Part shown: positions 28,158 to 35,867 of the stretch, one piece after another | Layout: every line of letters begins with the position of its first letter | Numbering within the stretch: the first letter of the stretch is position 1 | Assembly (NCBI RefSeq): GCF_007827955.1 | Contig: NZ_VITR01000002.1 | Span: 434,001 to 498,000 of the forward strand | Source of the DNA: Nitrospirillum pindoramense | Lineage (GTDB): Bacteria; Pseudomonadota; Alphaproteobacteria; Azospirillales; Azospirillaceae | Direction of reading: 5' to 3' | Length of the DNA stretch: 64,000 bases | Position numbers and translations under genes: made by a program | The notes under the pieces: model-generated | What the model was told of the DNA's origin: nothing | Seen by the model: the letters and a program-made list of their open reading frames with translations, nothing else | Database searches by the model: none

Positions 28158-29047
28158 GGGTGCTGTTTCCCTTCGACGATCTTCCGGGCGCAGGCCTCGC
28201 GGTAGGCGGAGGGGGACTGGCCGATGACCTGTTTGAAATCCTGGGTGAAGTGGGCGTGATCGAAATACCCCAGATCCTGGGCCAGTGTCGTCAGATCCAG
28301 CGCCGCGCCATCCTCGCCCCGCCCCTCTTGGCCGCCCCCCTCTTGGGCCAGCCGGTGCGCTGCCTCATGCAGGCGGGCGCGGCGGATGACCCATTTGGGC
28401 GTCATGCCCACCAGATCGGCGAACAGGCGCTGCAGCGTGCGCACGCCAAGGCCGGAGCGGGCGACCAGATCGTCCACCCGCAAAATCTCCCGGTCGGCCT
28501 CGATCAGCGCCACCAGGCGGTTGACCTCTTCCACCTGGGCGGGGGCCGCCCTCAACCTCAACCCCTGGCGCAGCAGGGGCTCGGCCACCGCCACCATGCC
28601 GGCGTCATCGTCGGCGGCCAGCACCGCCGCCTCCGCCGCCGCCGCGGTCGCCGGGGTCAGGTGGCCCAGCACGGCCTCCAGCGGCAGGACACGGTCGACC
28701 AGCGTGGTGAGGGGGGCATCCACCAAGGCGCGAAAGCCGGCGGGGCGGAAGCGGATGCCCAGCACCCGCCCGGCATCACGTAATTCATAGGCGAAGATGC
28801 CGTGCATGGGGCCGTAGACGGCGGAGCGGCCGCGCTCGAACACCAAATTCACGGCGGGATAGGGCAGCGTGCGCTGGACATAGGGCGGCTGCCCCGTCAG
28901 GTCCCAGGCCACCACCCAGTAATGCTCCACCACCGCCGCCAGATCGGGGGCCAGATCCGGAGACGGTTGGTAACGGCCCAGGCGGAAACGCTGCGCCGCC
29001 GCGCCGGGCGCCAGCACCCCCTTAGGCGCCGCCGTCACCGGATGCAC
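28154..29047 (-). CDS. AraC-family transcriptional regulator
   Basis: 297 residues from the GTG at 29047, chosen for AGGAAGGAAG seven bases upstream; an ATG at 29140 would overlap the divergent GST start. The N-terminal about 120 residues (VVEHYWVVAWDL, YPAVNLVFERG) are a DUF6597-type sensor; the C-terminal AraC domain has VARSGLGVRTLQRLF and LAQDLGYFDHAHFTQDFKQVIGQSPSAYR. Translationally coupled to lspA; divergent from a GST gene that it may regulate. Confidence 0.87.
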   Translation of the reverse strand: MHPVTAAPKGVLAPGAAAQRFRLGRYQPSPDLAPDLAAVVEHYWVVAWDLTGQPPYVQRTLPYPAVNLVFERGRSAVYGPMHGIFAYELRDAGRVLGIRFRPAGFRALVDAPLTTLVDRVLPLEAVLGHLTPATAAAAEAAVLAADDDAGMVAVAEPLLRQGLRLRAAPAQVEEVNRLVALIEADREILRVDDLVARSGLGVRTLQRLFADLVGMTPKWVIRRARLHEAAHRLAQEGGGQEGRGEDGAALDLTTLAQDLGYFDHAHFTQDFKQVIGQSPSAYREACARKIVEGKQHP

Positions 29048-29138
29048 GGGGCTTCCTTCCTGCTGTCGCGTTTTTCCAAGCCCACGGTGTCCCCCAAGAC
29101 TATCGTTCCAGCCATCCCCTTCCCCGTGGAGAGCCGCC

Positions 29139-29813
29139 ATGAAACTCTATTCCCTGGCCCTGTCGCCCTTCGCCGCCCGCGCCCGGGCCGCGATCTATGC
29201 CAAGGACCTGGCCGTCGACATCCTAACCCCGCCGGAAGACTGGCGCACCTCCCCCGCCTTCCGGGCGCTGAACCCCATGGTGCGGGTGCCCGTGCTGGTG
29301 CTGGACGACGGCCGGTCCATCCCGGAGTCGGGCGTGATCGTGGAGTATCTGGAGGATGCCTTCCCGGCCGTCCCCCTGCGCCCCGCCGACCCGGTGGACG
29401 GCGCGCGCGTGCGCCTGCTGACCGCCGTGGCCGACCATTATGTGATGCGGGAAACCTTCCCCCTGTTCGCCCTGTTCGACAGCAAGACCCCGGATGAGGG
29501 AGCCATCCAGGCGCAACTGGCCAAGCTGGACACGGGCCTGGGCCAGTTGAACGCCCTGCTGGCGGACGACGCGGCGCGCGGCCCCTTCGCCTTCGGCGGC
29601 CGGGTGACCACCGCCGACGCGTGGCTGACGCCCGTGCGTTACACGCTGGAGGGACTGATGCGCTTTTCCGGCCGCACCCACCTGCTGGACCGCCACGCCG
29701 CCGTGGCCGGCTACGCCCAGGGCTTGCGCGAAAGCCCCGCCCTGGCACGGGTGTGGGATGAGATGGAGGAAGGCCTGCGCGCCTACATGAAGGCCAGGGC
29801 CGCCGGCGGATAA
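29139..29813 (+). CDS. Glutathione S-transferase
   Basis: 224 residues. Thioredoxin-fold N-domain with KLYSLALSPFAARARAAIYA and the glutathione-binding RVPVLVLDDGRSIPESGVIVEYLED; all-helical C-domain from about 90 with TTADAWLTPVRYTLEG. Ser9/Ser-Pro near the N-terminus suits the zeta/beta-like bacterial classes. Divergent from an AraC regulator with a 91-bp shared promoter region. Confidence 0.88.
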   Translation: MKLYSLALSPFAARARAAIYAKDLAVDILTPPEDWRTSPAFRALNPMVRVPVLVLDDGRSIPESGVIVEYLEDAFPAVPLRPADPVDGARVRLLTAVADHYVMRETFPLFALFDSKTPDEGAIQAQLAKLDTGLGQLNALLADDAARGPFAFGGRVTTADAWLTPVRYTLEGLMRFSGRTHLLDRHAAVAGYAQGLRESPALARVWDEMEEGLRAYMKARAAGG

Positions 29814-29933
29814 ACCACCCCGAACCGCCACCGCTGGGGAAAGGCGGGGAAAGGGCGGATGCGCTGTGATAGGACGGAGGGCGAACCGCCAGCCGCGCAA
29901 GGCTGGCGCGGAACCCTCCGGGACAGCGTCACC

Positions 29934-31214
29934 ATGCTCAGCCGCCGCCACCTCCTCACCGCCGCAGCCGCCCTGCCCTTGTCGGTCCCGGCCATTACCG
30001 CCAGCACCATGGGGGCCATGGCCGCCACCGGCGGCGGCGACCTCGCCGCCCTGAAATCCCTGACCACCGGCGCCAAGCCCATCACGGTGGAAGAGCGGCA
30101 GGCCCGCATCGCCAAGCTGCAGGACCTGATGGCACGGCGCGGCATCGGCGCCTTCCTGGTCGAATCCGGGTCGAGCCTGGAGTATTTCACCGGCATCCGC
30201 TGGCACCGCTCTGAACGGACCACCGCCGCCCTGATCCCGGCCCAGGGGCCGGTCATCGTGGTGACCCCGGCGTTCGAGGAACCGTCGGTGCGCGAAACCC
30301 TGCAGGTGGGCGGCGACGTCCGTGCCTGGCAGGAGCATGAAAGCCCCTTCCAGCGCCTGGCCCAGGCGCTGAAGGACGGCGGCGTGGCGGCGGGGACGGT
30401 GGCGCGGACGGTGGCGGTGGAGCCCACCACCCGCTTTTTCATCATCGACGGCATCCGCCAGGTGACGCGGGATTATGACCTGGTGTCCGGCGACGATCTG
30501 GTGCGGGCCTGCCGCATGCACAAGTCGCCAGCGGAACTGGCCCTGATGCAGGTGGCCAACGCCGTGACGCTGGCGGCCCTGCGGTATGCCCACGCCCATG
30601 TGCGACCGGGCATGCGCGCCGCCGACATTGCCGCCCTGGTGGACACCGCCACGGCGGCCCTGGGCGGGCGGCCCGAATTTTCCCTGGTGCTGCTGAACGA
30701 GGCCAGCGCCTATCCCCACGGCTCCCTCCAGCCGGAGGTGGTGCGGGACGGCTCCACCGTGCTGCTCGACTGCGGCTGCGCCGTGCACGGTTACCAGTCC
30801 GACATTTCCCGCACCTGGGTCTTCGGCACCCCCAGCGCCCGCCAGCGCACGGTGTGGGACACGGTGAGGCGTGGGCAGGAGATCGCGCTGGAAACCGCCA
30901 AGCCGGGCATTCCGGTGGGTGACATCGACAAGGCGGTGCGCCGCTATTACGAGGGGGAAGGCTGGGGTCCCGGTTACCGCCTGCCCGGCCTGTCGCACCG
31001 CACCGGCCACGGCATCGGCCTGGACGGCCACGAATCCCCCTACCTGGTGCTGAGCGACGCCACACCGCTGGAGCCCGGCATGTGCTTCTCCGACGAGCCC
31101 GGGATCTACATCCCTGGTGAGTTCGGCATCCGGCTGGAGGATTGCTGGCACATGACGGAGACGGGACCCACGCTGTTCACCCCGCTGGCCACCTCCATCG
31201 ACCAGCCGATCTGA
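29934..31214 (+). CDS. M24 family Xaa-Pro aminopeptidase, Tat-exported
   Basis: 426 residues. The N-terminus MLSRRHLLTAAAALPLSVPA is a twin-arginine signal (SRRHLL), so it acts in the periplasm. Creatinase/prolidase N-domain (about 50-180), then the pita-bread catalytic domain with all metal ligands visible: LLDCGCAVHGYQSDISRTW (two Asp), HRTGHGIGLDGHE (His), SDEPGIYIPGEFGIRLED (two Glu). Cuts N-terminal X-Pro bonds. Start at 29934; the frame opens upstream at 29859 but would disrupt the Tat signal. Repeat R5 begins four bases after the stop. Confidence 0.9.
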   Translation: MLSRRHLLTAAAALPLSVPAITASTMGAMAATGGGDLAALKSLTTGAKPITVEERQARIAKLQDLMARRGIGAFLVESGSSLEYFTGIRWHRSERTTAALIPAQGPVIVVTPAFEEPSVRETLQVGGDVRAWQEHESPFQRLAQALKDGGVAAGTVARTVAVEPTTRFFIIDGIRQVTRDYDLVSGDDLVRACRMHKSPAELALMQVANAVTLAALRYAHAHVRPGMRAADIAALVDTATAALGGRPEFSLVLLNEASAYPHGSLQPEVVRDGSTVLLDCGCAVHGYQSDISRTWVFGTPSARQRTVWDTVRRGQEIALETAKPGIPVGDIDKAVRRYYEGEGWGPGYRLPGLSHRTGHGIGLDGHESPYLVLSDATPLEPGMCFSDEPGIYIPGEFGIRLEDCWHMTETGPTLFTPLATSIDQPI

Positions 31215-31217
31215 ACT

Positions 31218-31318
31218 TAGGCCGCGACCGCGGCCGCCGGAGATTTCTGGGGAGCGAAGCGGACTGGAAATCGAGGATAAGGCAAGGGCCCGGATGGGCC
31301 CGCCCGCCGATTGAGGGA
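31218..31318 (+). repeat. Dispersed intergenic hairpin element, copy R5
   Basis: P1 GGCCGCGACCGCGGCC (31220-31235); P2 GATTTC (31242-31247) paired with GAAATC (31267-31272) around TGGGGAGCGAAGCGGACTG; linker GAGGATAAGGCAAG; P3 GGGCC-CGGATG-GGCCC (31286-31301); end CCGATTGAGGGA. Fills the gap between the convergent M24 peptidase and DUF2380 genes. Confidence 0.88.
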
Positions 31319-31319
31319 A

Positions 31320-31826
31320 CTACCGCCCCTCCTCAAACACATGCTCCTGGAGCAGGAACTTCAGTCCCCGATCCCAGGACTCGTCCGTATTGCCGCGGAT
31401 GTCGACGCTGCCGCCTTTCAGCACCTGGCCGGTGGTGGCGTCGCGGATGCTGATGTTCAGGTTCAGGATTAGGTTGCTGACCTTCTGCACCCAGGCGAAC
31501 ACGGCCACGGTCGCCCCCGCCCGGGTGGCGATCTCCAGGGCGCAGGGCGGGCAATCGCGCGGGGCGGGCTTCGCCGCCAGCGTGGCCGCCCAGGGCGTCA
31601 TGTCCACCAGGGCATAGCGCCCCGATTGCGCCAGCGCCGCCCGCAAGGCCACCCCCAGCCGCGCCACCCGTGCCGCCTCCTCCGCCGTGGTGTCGGCCGG
31701 TGAGCTGTTGACGAACTGCACGTCGAACACCGCCGTGGCAGGGCCCCCCGCCGGCGCGGCGCCGGCCCGGGCCGCCACCACCAGCAGCATCACCACCAAC
31801 GCCAACCCCGCCACCACCCTGACCAT
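31320..31826 (-). CDS. DUF2380-like exported protein
   Basis: 168 residues from the ATG at 31826, with GGGGAGG six bases upstream; the frame is open far upstream but there is no better start. Signal peptide MVRVVAGLALVVMLLVVAARAGA. The mature domain (VFDVQFVNSSPADTTAEEAAR, CPPCALEIATRAGATVAVFAWVQKVSNLILNLNI, IRGNTDESWDRGLKFLL) matches DUF2380/DUF3280 proteins found near alcohol oxidation genes, function unknown. Confidence 0.75.
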   Translation of the reverse strand: MVRVVAGLALVVMLLVVAARAGAAPAGGPATAVFDVQFVNSSPADTTAEEAARVARLGVALRAALAQSGRYALVDMTPWAATLAAKPAPRDCPPCALEIATRAGATVAVFAWVQKVSNLILNLNISIRDATTGQVLKGGSVDIRGNTDESWDRGLKFLLQEHVFEEGR

Positions 31827-32139
31827 GAGCATCCTCCCCTGCTGGGGGGACAGCATGGCGCGGATAAAGAGGGAAGGCAGGATGGACTTTGGATGGATAA
31901 GCCGGCTGGCGCTCCGGCCATCTGTCAAACCCTGTGGACCTGATTGTGGAGGGCAGTTCCCTGCCACTGGGACGATGCGCGCCGTCTTTTGCAAAATGAT
32001 CGGACACACACCAAAAACGGGAATGTTCGTTGACTCTTCGTTCTGCCTATGTTCCGATATGTGCCGTGAACGCGCGCTCGTGCCAAGCACATAAGTTTCA
32101 GAAAATCACAATAAACGGGCCATGGAGGCATAGGGGAGA
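31827..32139. other. 313-bp spacer before small membrane-protein genes
   Basis: Increasingly AT-rich toward its right end. It has TTGACT at 32030-32035 and a GTTC-N7-GTTC match (32040-32054). No gene is credible; open frames lack RBS and composition support. Confidence 0.5.
32040..32054 (+). promoter_or_regulatory. Possible LexA (SOS) box
   Basis: GTTCTGCCTATGTTC fits the alphaproteobacterial LexA consensus GTTC-N7-GTTC and overlaps a TTGACT hexamer, 86 bp before the small membrane-protein gene. An eight-base pattern is expected by chance about twice in a window this size, so weak evidence. Confidence 0.22.
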
Positions 32140-32466
32140 ATGAATAAAAAGAAAGCCATAATCCTTGGCGGGCTGGCGACCATTGTCCTGATTGTCGCCG
32201 TCCTGTGCACACAGATAACAATATTCGTGATTCAGCCCATCGGCGCCATTCCTGATGGAAAAACCCTGATTATTTCCAGACTGAATAAAATGCAGTTCAT
32301 TGATAGCGCTGATGCGATGTGTGACCGCGTTCAAGGCAGTGTCAGCCTGCTATGCCGCAGCATGCTGCTGGGCACCGTGGCCCAAAACGCGACTATCTAC
32401 CTTCGCCTTCCCTACAGCAAGTGGCTATACACAGTTTCCACCGATGGCAAGGAATTCGACAGATAG
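32140..32466 (+). CDS. Small membrane-anchored protein
   Basis: 108 residues, no known family. N-terminal TM about residues 6-28 (IILGGLATIVLIVAVLCTQI), then a soluble periplasmic domain of about 80 residues with two Cys. RBS GGGGAGA just before the ATG. Nine bases before the next small gene, so a two-gene operon. Lower GC than the flanks. Confidence 0.62.
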   Translation: MNKKKAIILGGLATIVLIVAVLCTQITIFVIQPIGAIPDGKTLIISRLNKMQFIDSADAMCDRVQGSVSLLCRSMLLGTVAQNATIYLRLPYSKWLYTVSTDGKEFDR

Positions 32467-32475
32467 GGTGTGAAA

Positions 32476-32769
32476 ATGTTTCAAATATTCGCCATCGCCG
32501 CCTTGATTGGTGTCATTCCCGGCTACATCGCCCACAGTAAAGGTCGTTCATTTTTCCTGTGGTGGCTCTATGGCGCCGCATTCTTCATCATTGCCTTAAT
32601 CCATGCCCTGCTGATCTCGCCGAACGTCGCGGAAGTCGAGCAGCGGCAACTGGATAATGGAATGAAAAAATGCCCGCACTGCGCCGAGCTGATAAAGGCA
32701 GACGCCAATATTTGCCGTTATTGCGGGCGTGATCAGCATAGTGAAACCGCCGACGCCACACCCGCCTAA
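32476..32769 (+). CDS. Membrane protein with C-terminal zinc ribbon
   Basis: 97 residues from the ATG at 32476 (a GTG at 32470 is in frame). Two hydrophobic stretches (about residues 2-18 and 26-50) followed by a zinc ribbon KKCPHCAELIKADANICRYCG with two CxxC pairs. Similar TM/zinc-ribbon proteins are widespread; function unknown. Lies only 165 bp left of the island's attL. Confidence 0.68.
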   Translation: MFQIFAIAALIGVIPGYIAHSKGRSFFLWWLYGAAFFIIALIHALLISPNVAEVEQRQLDNGMKKCPHCAELIKADANICRYCGRDQHSETADATPA

Positions 32770-32934
32770 TCCGGGTATCCGCCGCCGATCCGCCAGGCAG
32801 CGTCGTGCCGCCCCTAAACGGCCATAGCGACCCGGGAGAGTCTATTAACCCAATTTTCTGGAAGAGATTGCCGTGAGTTGCGGCGCGCATTGCAAGGGCA
32901 ACGGGGCGCCTTCCGGCATCTCACGTTGCTCTAT

Positions 32935-32958
32935 AAGGGAATGGCGGAGAGGGTGGGA
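32935..32958 (+). repeat. attL-side direct repeat of the island
   Basis: AAGGGAATGGCGGAGAGGGT plus GGGA; matches 44892-44915 at 23 of 24 bases, including 19 identical in a row from 32940. It is a copy of the tRNA-Ser 3' end (CCA arm, acceptor and part of the T arm) with no tRNA body. Confidence 0.88.
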
Positions 32959-33031
32959 GAAGTTCCCATTTTCCGCCAAGCCCCGGAAACCTTAGGGTTT
33001 GCACGCTGCTGTGGCCCGGAACCGGGTAGGT

Positions 33032-33053
33032 TCTGTACCAAAAGTCTGTACCA
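33032..33053 (+). repeat. Integrase arm-type sites, left pair
   Basis: TCTGTACCA at 33032-33040 and again at 33045-33053, 13 bp apart. The same pair and spacing occurs at the right end (44812-44833), as expected for arm sites of a tyrosine recombinase. Confidence 0.6.
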
Positions 33054-33060
33054 CGGAGTC

Positions 33061-33801
33061 TTATAGCTCCATAGGAGGCGGGGAAAAACATTCCGAATTT
33101 GGATACCAAGAGCGAACACCTTCCCGCGCCTGTTCAATCTGCTCTAGTGTCCTCTTTCGTACCAGTTTATCGAAAACATCACGGCCACGAAATTCAGGCT
33201 CTGCGTTGATAATAGGCCTAGAAAGCTCAAGAGCAGTAAGTAGAACATCAACCACCGGCTGGACGTTTTTCATCGAAACATGCTCTGTCGGAGAGGGAAC
33301 ATACATAGTTTGAGATACATCTTTTGGCTTCTTTTCCAAGGCCTCTGTCATGGCTTTTGCTTCTAGAATTCTAGCATAGAAGCTAACAGTTGCCTCTGGG
33401 TGAATGAGAAGCCCTATTCTGTCAGCAACCGCAGTATAGACAGTAGGATCAATCGGAATACTTTTCGTTATGTAAGAAGCCTGATTCGTCGGAAGCAATG
33501 TTCTTGCCTTAGCTATCTGATTGCAAATCTCCAGTGCACCAATGACGTACTTAACATACACTGCGACCTCAATGTTGATGGCGCGGGTCACCCTCCTCGC
33601 CTCCTCCTTCCTCTGACTTGAAACGGCAAGGCTGACAGCGTAAATCGCGCCTCCCGCTCCGACCAAACCGCCAATTAACCCGCCCAATGCCCCTGCAATC
33701 TCACCAGCCTTTGAGCAAAGCAAGGCGTCGAAGAAAACAATAATTATCGGGATTAACACGACGGCGAGAATGATAGGCCAGACCCATGAGCGAAATTTCA
33801 T
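33061..33801 (-). CDS. Island membrane protein, unknown function
   Basis: 246 residues. TM1 about 7-28 (VWPIILAVVLIPIIIVFFDAL), a Gly/Ala-rich TM2 about 36-58 (GALGGLIGGLVGAGGAIYAV), then a cytoplasmic helical domain with SSQRKEEARRVTRAINIE. Such phage/island proteins are common and lack an assigned role. RBS GGGGAGTGG. The leftmost island gene, ending only eight bases from the arm sites. Confidence 0.65.
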   Translation of the reverse strand: MKFRSWVWPIILAVVLIPIIIVFFDALLCSKAGEIAGALGGLIGGLVGAGGAIYAVSLAVSSQRKEEARRVTRAINIEVAVYVKYVIGALEICNQIAKARTLLPTNQASYITKSIPIDPTVYTAVADRIGLLIHPEATVSFYARILEAKAMTEALEKKPKDVSQTMYVPSPTEHVSMKNVQPVVDVLLTALELSRPIINAEPEFRGRDVFDKLVRKRTLEQIEQAREGVRSWYPNSECFSPPPMEL

Positions 33802-33850
33802 GACCCACTCCCCAAATTAGGCCGCACCTTCTCGCGAAGGCGAGTAAATT

Positions 33851-35029
33851 CTATAGCCATTTATCCTTGGAACGCTTATCTGAAAGCAGTGCGGTTATCT
33901 TTCTCTTCTCCTTTCCATGATGCATCAACCTGTGATGGGTCGGGCATACCGCAGCTGTATTTTCAAGAGTATCCGGCCCACCAGCCGCTAACGGAATTAA
34001 GTGGTGAACTTCAATGAAATACTCTCCCGCAGAGGTCTCAAACCTCTCGCTAGTGCAGCCATCCACCTCACATCTGAAACCAGCAAGCCGCTTGCGCAAC
34101 AACGCGACAATGGCGTCACGTTCATAAGTCGCGGCCCTCTGCGAACGGCGCTGAGGCGCTAAATTCCGGGGCCGGTGCGAGTAATGCGCCAATAACCATT
34201 CCGTCGACTTTTCGCTTAAACGACGCTCTTCCGTCTCCAGCGACGGATATGATGTTTCCGCTCCTTCGCTGATGCCATCCCATAGGCGACCTCGCTCGGC
34301 GCTCAGTCGACGGACGTCAATCTCCTGCCGTTCTGCATCATAGAACTCATCCCAGGTTACCTGATCGAGCTTGGAAGCCCCTTCAAATCCGGTTCTTCCG
34401 TCACGGGGATCAAGCGCCCGCAAGTTCATCAGCTTATTATAGACACCCGTCGGAGCACGGCCGATCTTTTGGGCCAATTGCTCGACTTCTGATCCTGCGA
34501 TTTTGGAAATCGGCTTCCCTTGAAGCTGTTCATAGAGGTGCATGGCCGCGATAATTTCATCTCGGCCCCAGTCGCTACCGGTTTTTCGCCACATGGCACC
34601 AAGACGCTGTTCCTCAGCCGGCATGAGAGGAAATGGCGTTCCTTGGTTCGGATTCCGCATGATCAACATGCTCCTGAGCACACTGTCATCCTTCATCCAG
34701 TCCCGCTTCAGAATTTCCTTACGCGACGCAATCCGCTTCAGCCGAATTTTCACTCGCATCGCTAGTTCAGCTTCAGCCTCTCCCCGCCAAAGTAAGGCGC
34801 TGGCCGCATCATCGGGCTGGACTGCGGGCCAATCCATAATGGTCCCCTCGGCAATAATCCCCGCCAAGTCCTTTTCCTTCCCTTGGGACCTCCATATGTA
34901 GGCTGCATCCCCAGGGGCAATCTCACTGGCATATCGACCAACGCCCCAAACAATTACGCCATCGCTCTGCGCCAGGTACTTTTCCATGTCAAAGAGAGTG
35001 GGATTCCCCTGGAAAATCCATGCGTTCAC
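33851..35029 (-). CDS. EVE-like/HNH endonuclease, type IV restriction candidate
   Basis: 392 residues from the GTG at 35029 (AGGTGAG seven bases upstream); a GTG at 35041 is an alternative. The N-terminal about 100 residues (NAWIFQGNPTLFDMEKYL, GVIVWGVGRYASEIAPGDAA, YIWRSQG) fit an EVE/PUA-like fold that reads modified bases. The middle domain (WGRDEIIAAMHLYEQL, LAQKIGRAPTGVYNKLMNL) is winged-helix-like. The C-terminal HNH has CEVDGC, FIEVHHLIPLAAGGPD and CPTHHRLMHHG, with all catalytic and zinc positions. EVE-HNH proteins are predicted modification-dependent restriction enzymes. Confidence 0.8.
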   Translation of the reverse strand: MNAWIFQGNPTLFDMEKYLAQSDGVIVWGVGRYASEIAPGDAAYIWRSQGKEKDLAGIIAEGTIMDWPAVQPDDAASALLWRGEAEAELAMRVKIRLKRIASRKEILKRDWMKDDSVLRSMLIMRNPNQGTPFPLMPAEEQRLGAMWRKTGSDWGRDEIIAAMHLYEQLQGKPISKIAGSEVEQLAQKIGRAPTGVYNKLMNLRALDPRDGRTGFEGASKLDQVTWDEFYDAERQEIDVRRLSAERGRLWDGISEGAETSYPSLETEERRLSEKSTEWLLAHYSHRPRNLAPQRRSQRAATYERDAIVALLRKRLAGFRCEVDGCTSERFETSAGEYFIEVHHLIPLAAGGPDTLENTAAVCPTHHRLMHHGKEKRKITALLSDKRSKDKWL

Positions 35030-35131
35030 GGCGCGTCTCACCTACAAATATCTATTTCCCCCTACCATTAGCATCCATTGAGCTCGGTAGTGACCATGGC
35101 TGGGCAGGCTCTATCCGAGCACTTTGGCATG

Positions 35132-35815
35132 CTATTGCCAAGTTAGATCGCCGACCTCGAACCGCCAGGACCGGTTTCCATCCTGGTACATGGGCAACTC
35201 GATCAAGACACTCTTTGATCGGCTCAGTTCCTTCAGGAACTTCGGGTACTCCCCAATGAAAACGATCTCCGTTGTGCCATCGCTTGGCCGCCGCGCCGAA
35301 AACGACATGGCAGGCCGATCATCAAAACGGACCTCGATGTAGCAATCCTCGTAGCTGAGGCAGAGGATCTGCCCCCTATCGAGGGTAATGTAGGCACTTT
35401 TCCCGAAGCGCGGATGTTTTCTCAAGGTCAGGACGGCGCCAACATTTGGCCCATACGGCCAATGGAGATCCTCCACATTGGCGCTCACCGTCCTCGCCAG
35501 CTTGACTTCCTTACTCGTCATGCCGTCGCCTTCGGAGGAATAGGACCAGCCCAGAGCAGGACGAGGTGGTGGATGAGGGTGCAGCGCCTCCGCAGTTCGG
35601 AGAGCAACCTGTAAGGCGTCCTCCTGTGCCGTCTCTGGATGACGGGGGACGAAACAAAGCCCAATGAGACCGACGATCAGAAGCAGAATGATGGAGATGC
35701 CAACAGCCCAGACCATCGGCCCTGACCCAATCGCCCTCTTTGCCCCGCAGTTCGGACATATGAGCACCTCGCCTTTGGCGACATGCCCGCATTCGCGACA
35801 AGTTACAGAACCCAT
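35132..35815 (-). CDS. Zinc-ribbon membrane protein of the island
   Basis: 227 residues. N-terminal zinc ribbon TCRECGHVAKGEVLICPNCG, TM about residues 38-58 (VWAVGISIILLLIVGLIGLC), then a beta-rich C-domain of about 150 residues (GAVLTLRKHPRFGKSAYITL, MSFSARRPSDGTTEIVFIG) of unknown family. The start at 35815 has GGGGGGAAGGG upstream. The operator TGCAATCAATTGCA lies 36 bp before the start, so it is probably controlled by the island repressor. Confidence 0.68.
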   Translation of the reverse strand: MGSVTCRECGHVAKGEVLICPNCGAKRAIGSGPMVWAVGISIILLLIVGLIGLCFVPRHPETAQEDALQVALRTAEALHPHPPPRPALGWSYSSEGDGMTSKEVKLARTVSANVEDLHWPYGPNVGAVLTLRKHPRFGKSAYITLDRGQILCLSYEDCYIEVRFDDRPAMSFSARRPSDGTTEIVFIGEYPKFLKELSRSKSVLIELPMYQDGNRSWRFEVGDLTWQ

Positions 35816-35850
35816 TGCCCTTCCCCCCGCACCTAGAGCCATACCCGGCG

Positions 35851-35864
35851 TGCAATCAATTGCA
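35851..35864. promoter_or_regulatory. Island operator, site a
   Basis: TGCAATCAATTGCA, reverse complement of TGCAATTGATTGCA found at sites b and c. 36 bp upstream of the zinc-ribbon membrane gene. Confidence 0.6.
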
Positions 35865-35867
35865 ATT

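Larger units (their letters stand above)
32770..33060. other. Left end region of the island and its flank
   Basis: No gene. Contains the left direct repeat (32935-32958) and two integrase arm-type sites (33032-33053). The part left of 32935 is host flank. Confidence 0.6.

Noticed and set aside
32935-32958. A second, complete tRNA gene at the left island end
   Set aside because: Only the 3' end segment of tRNA-Ser is present; no anticodon or D arm follows.
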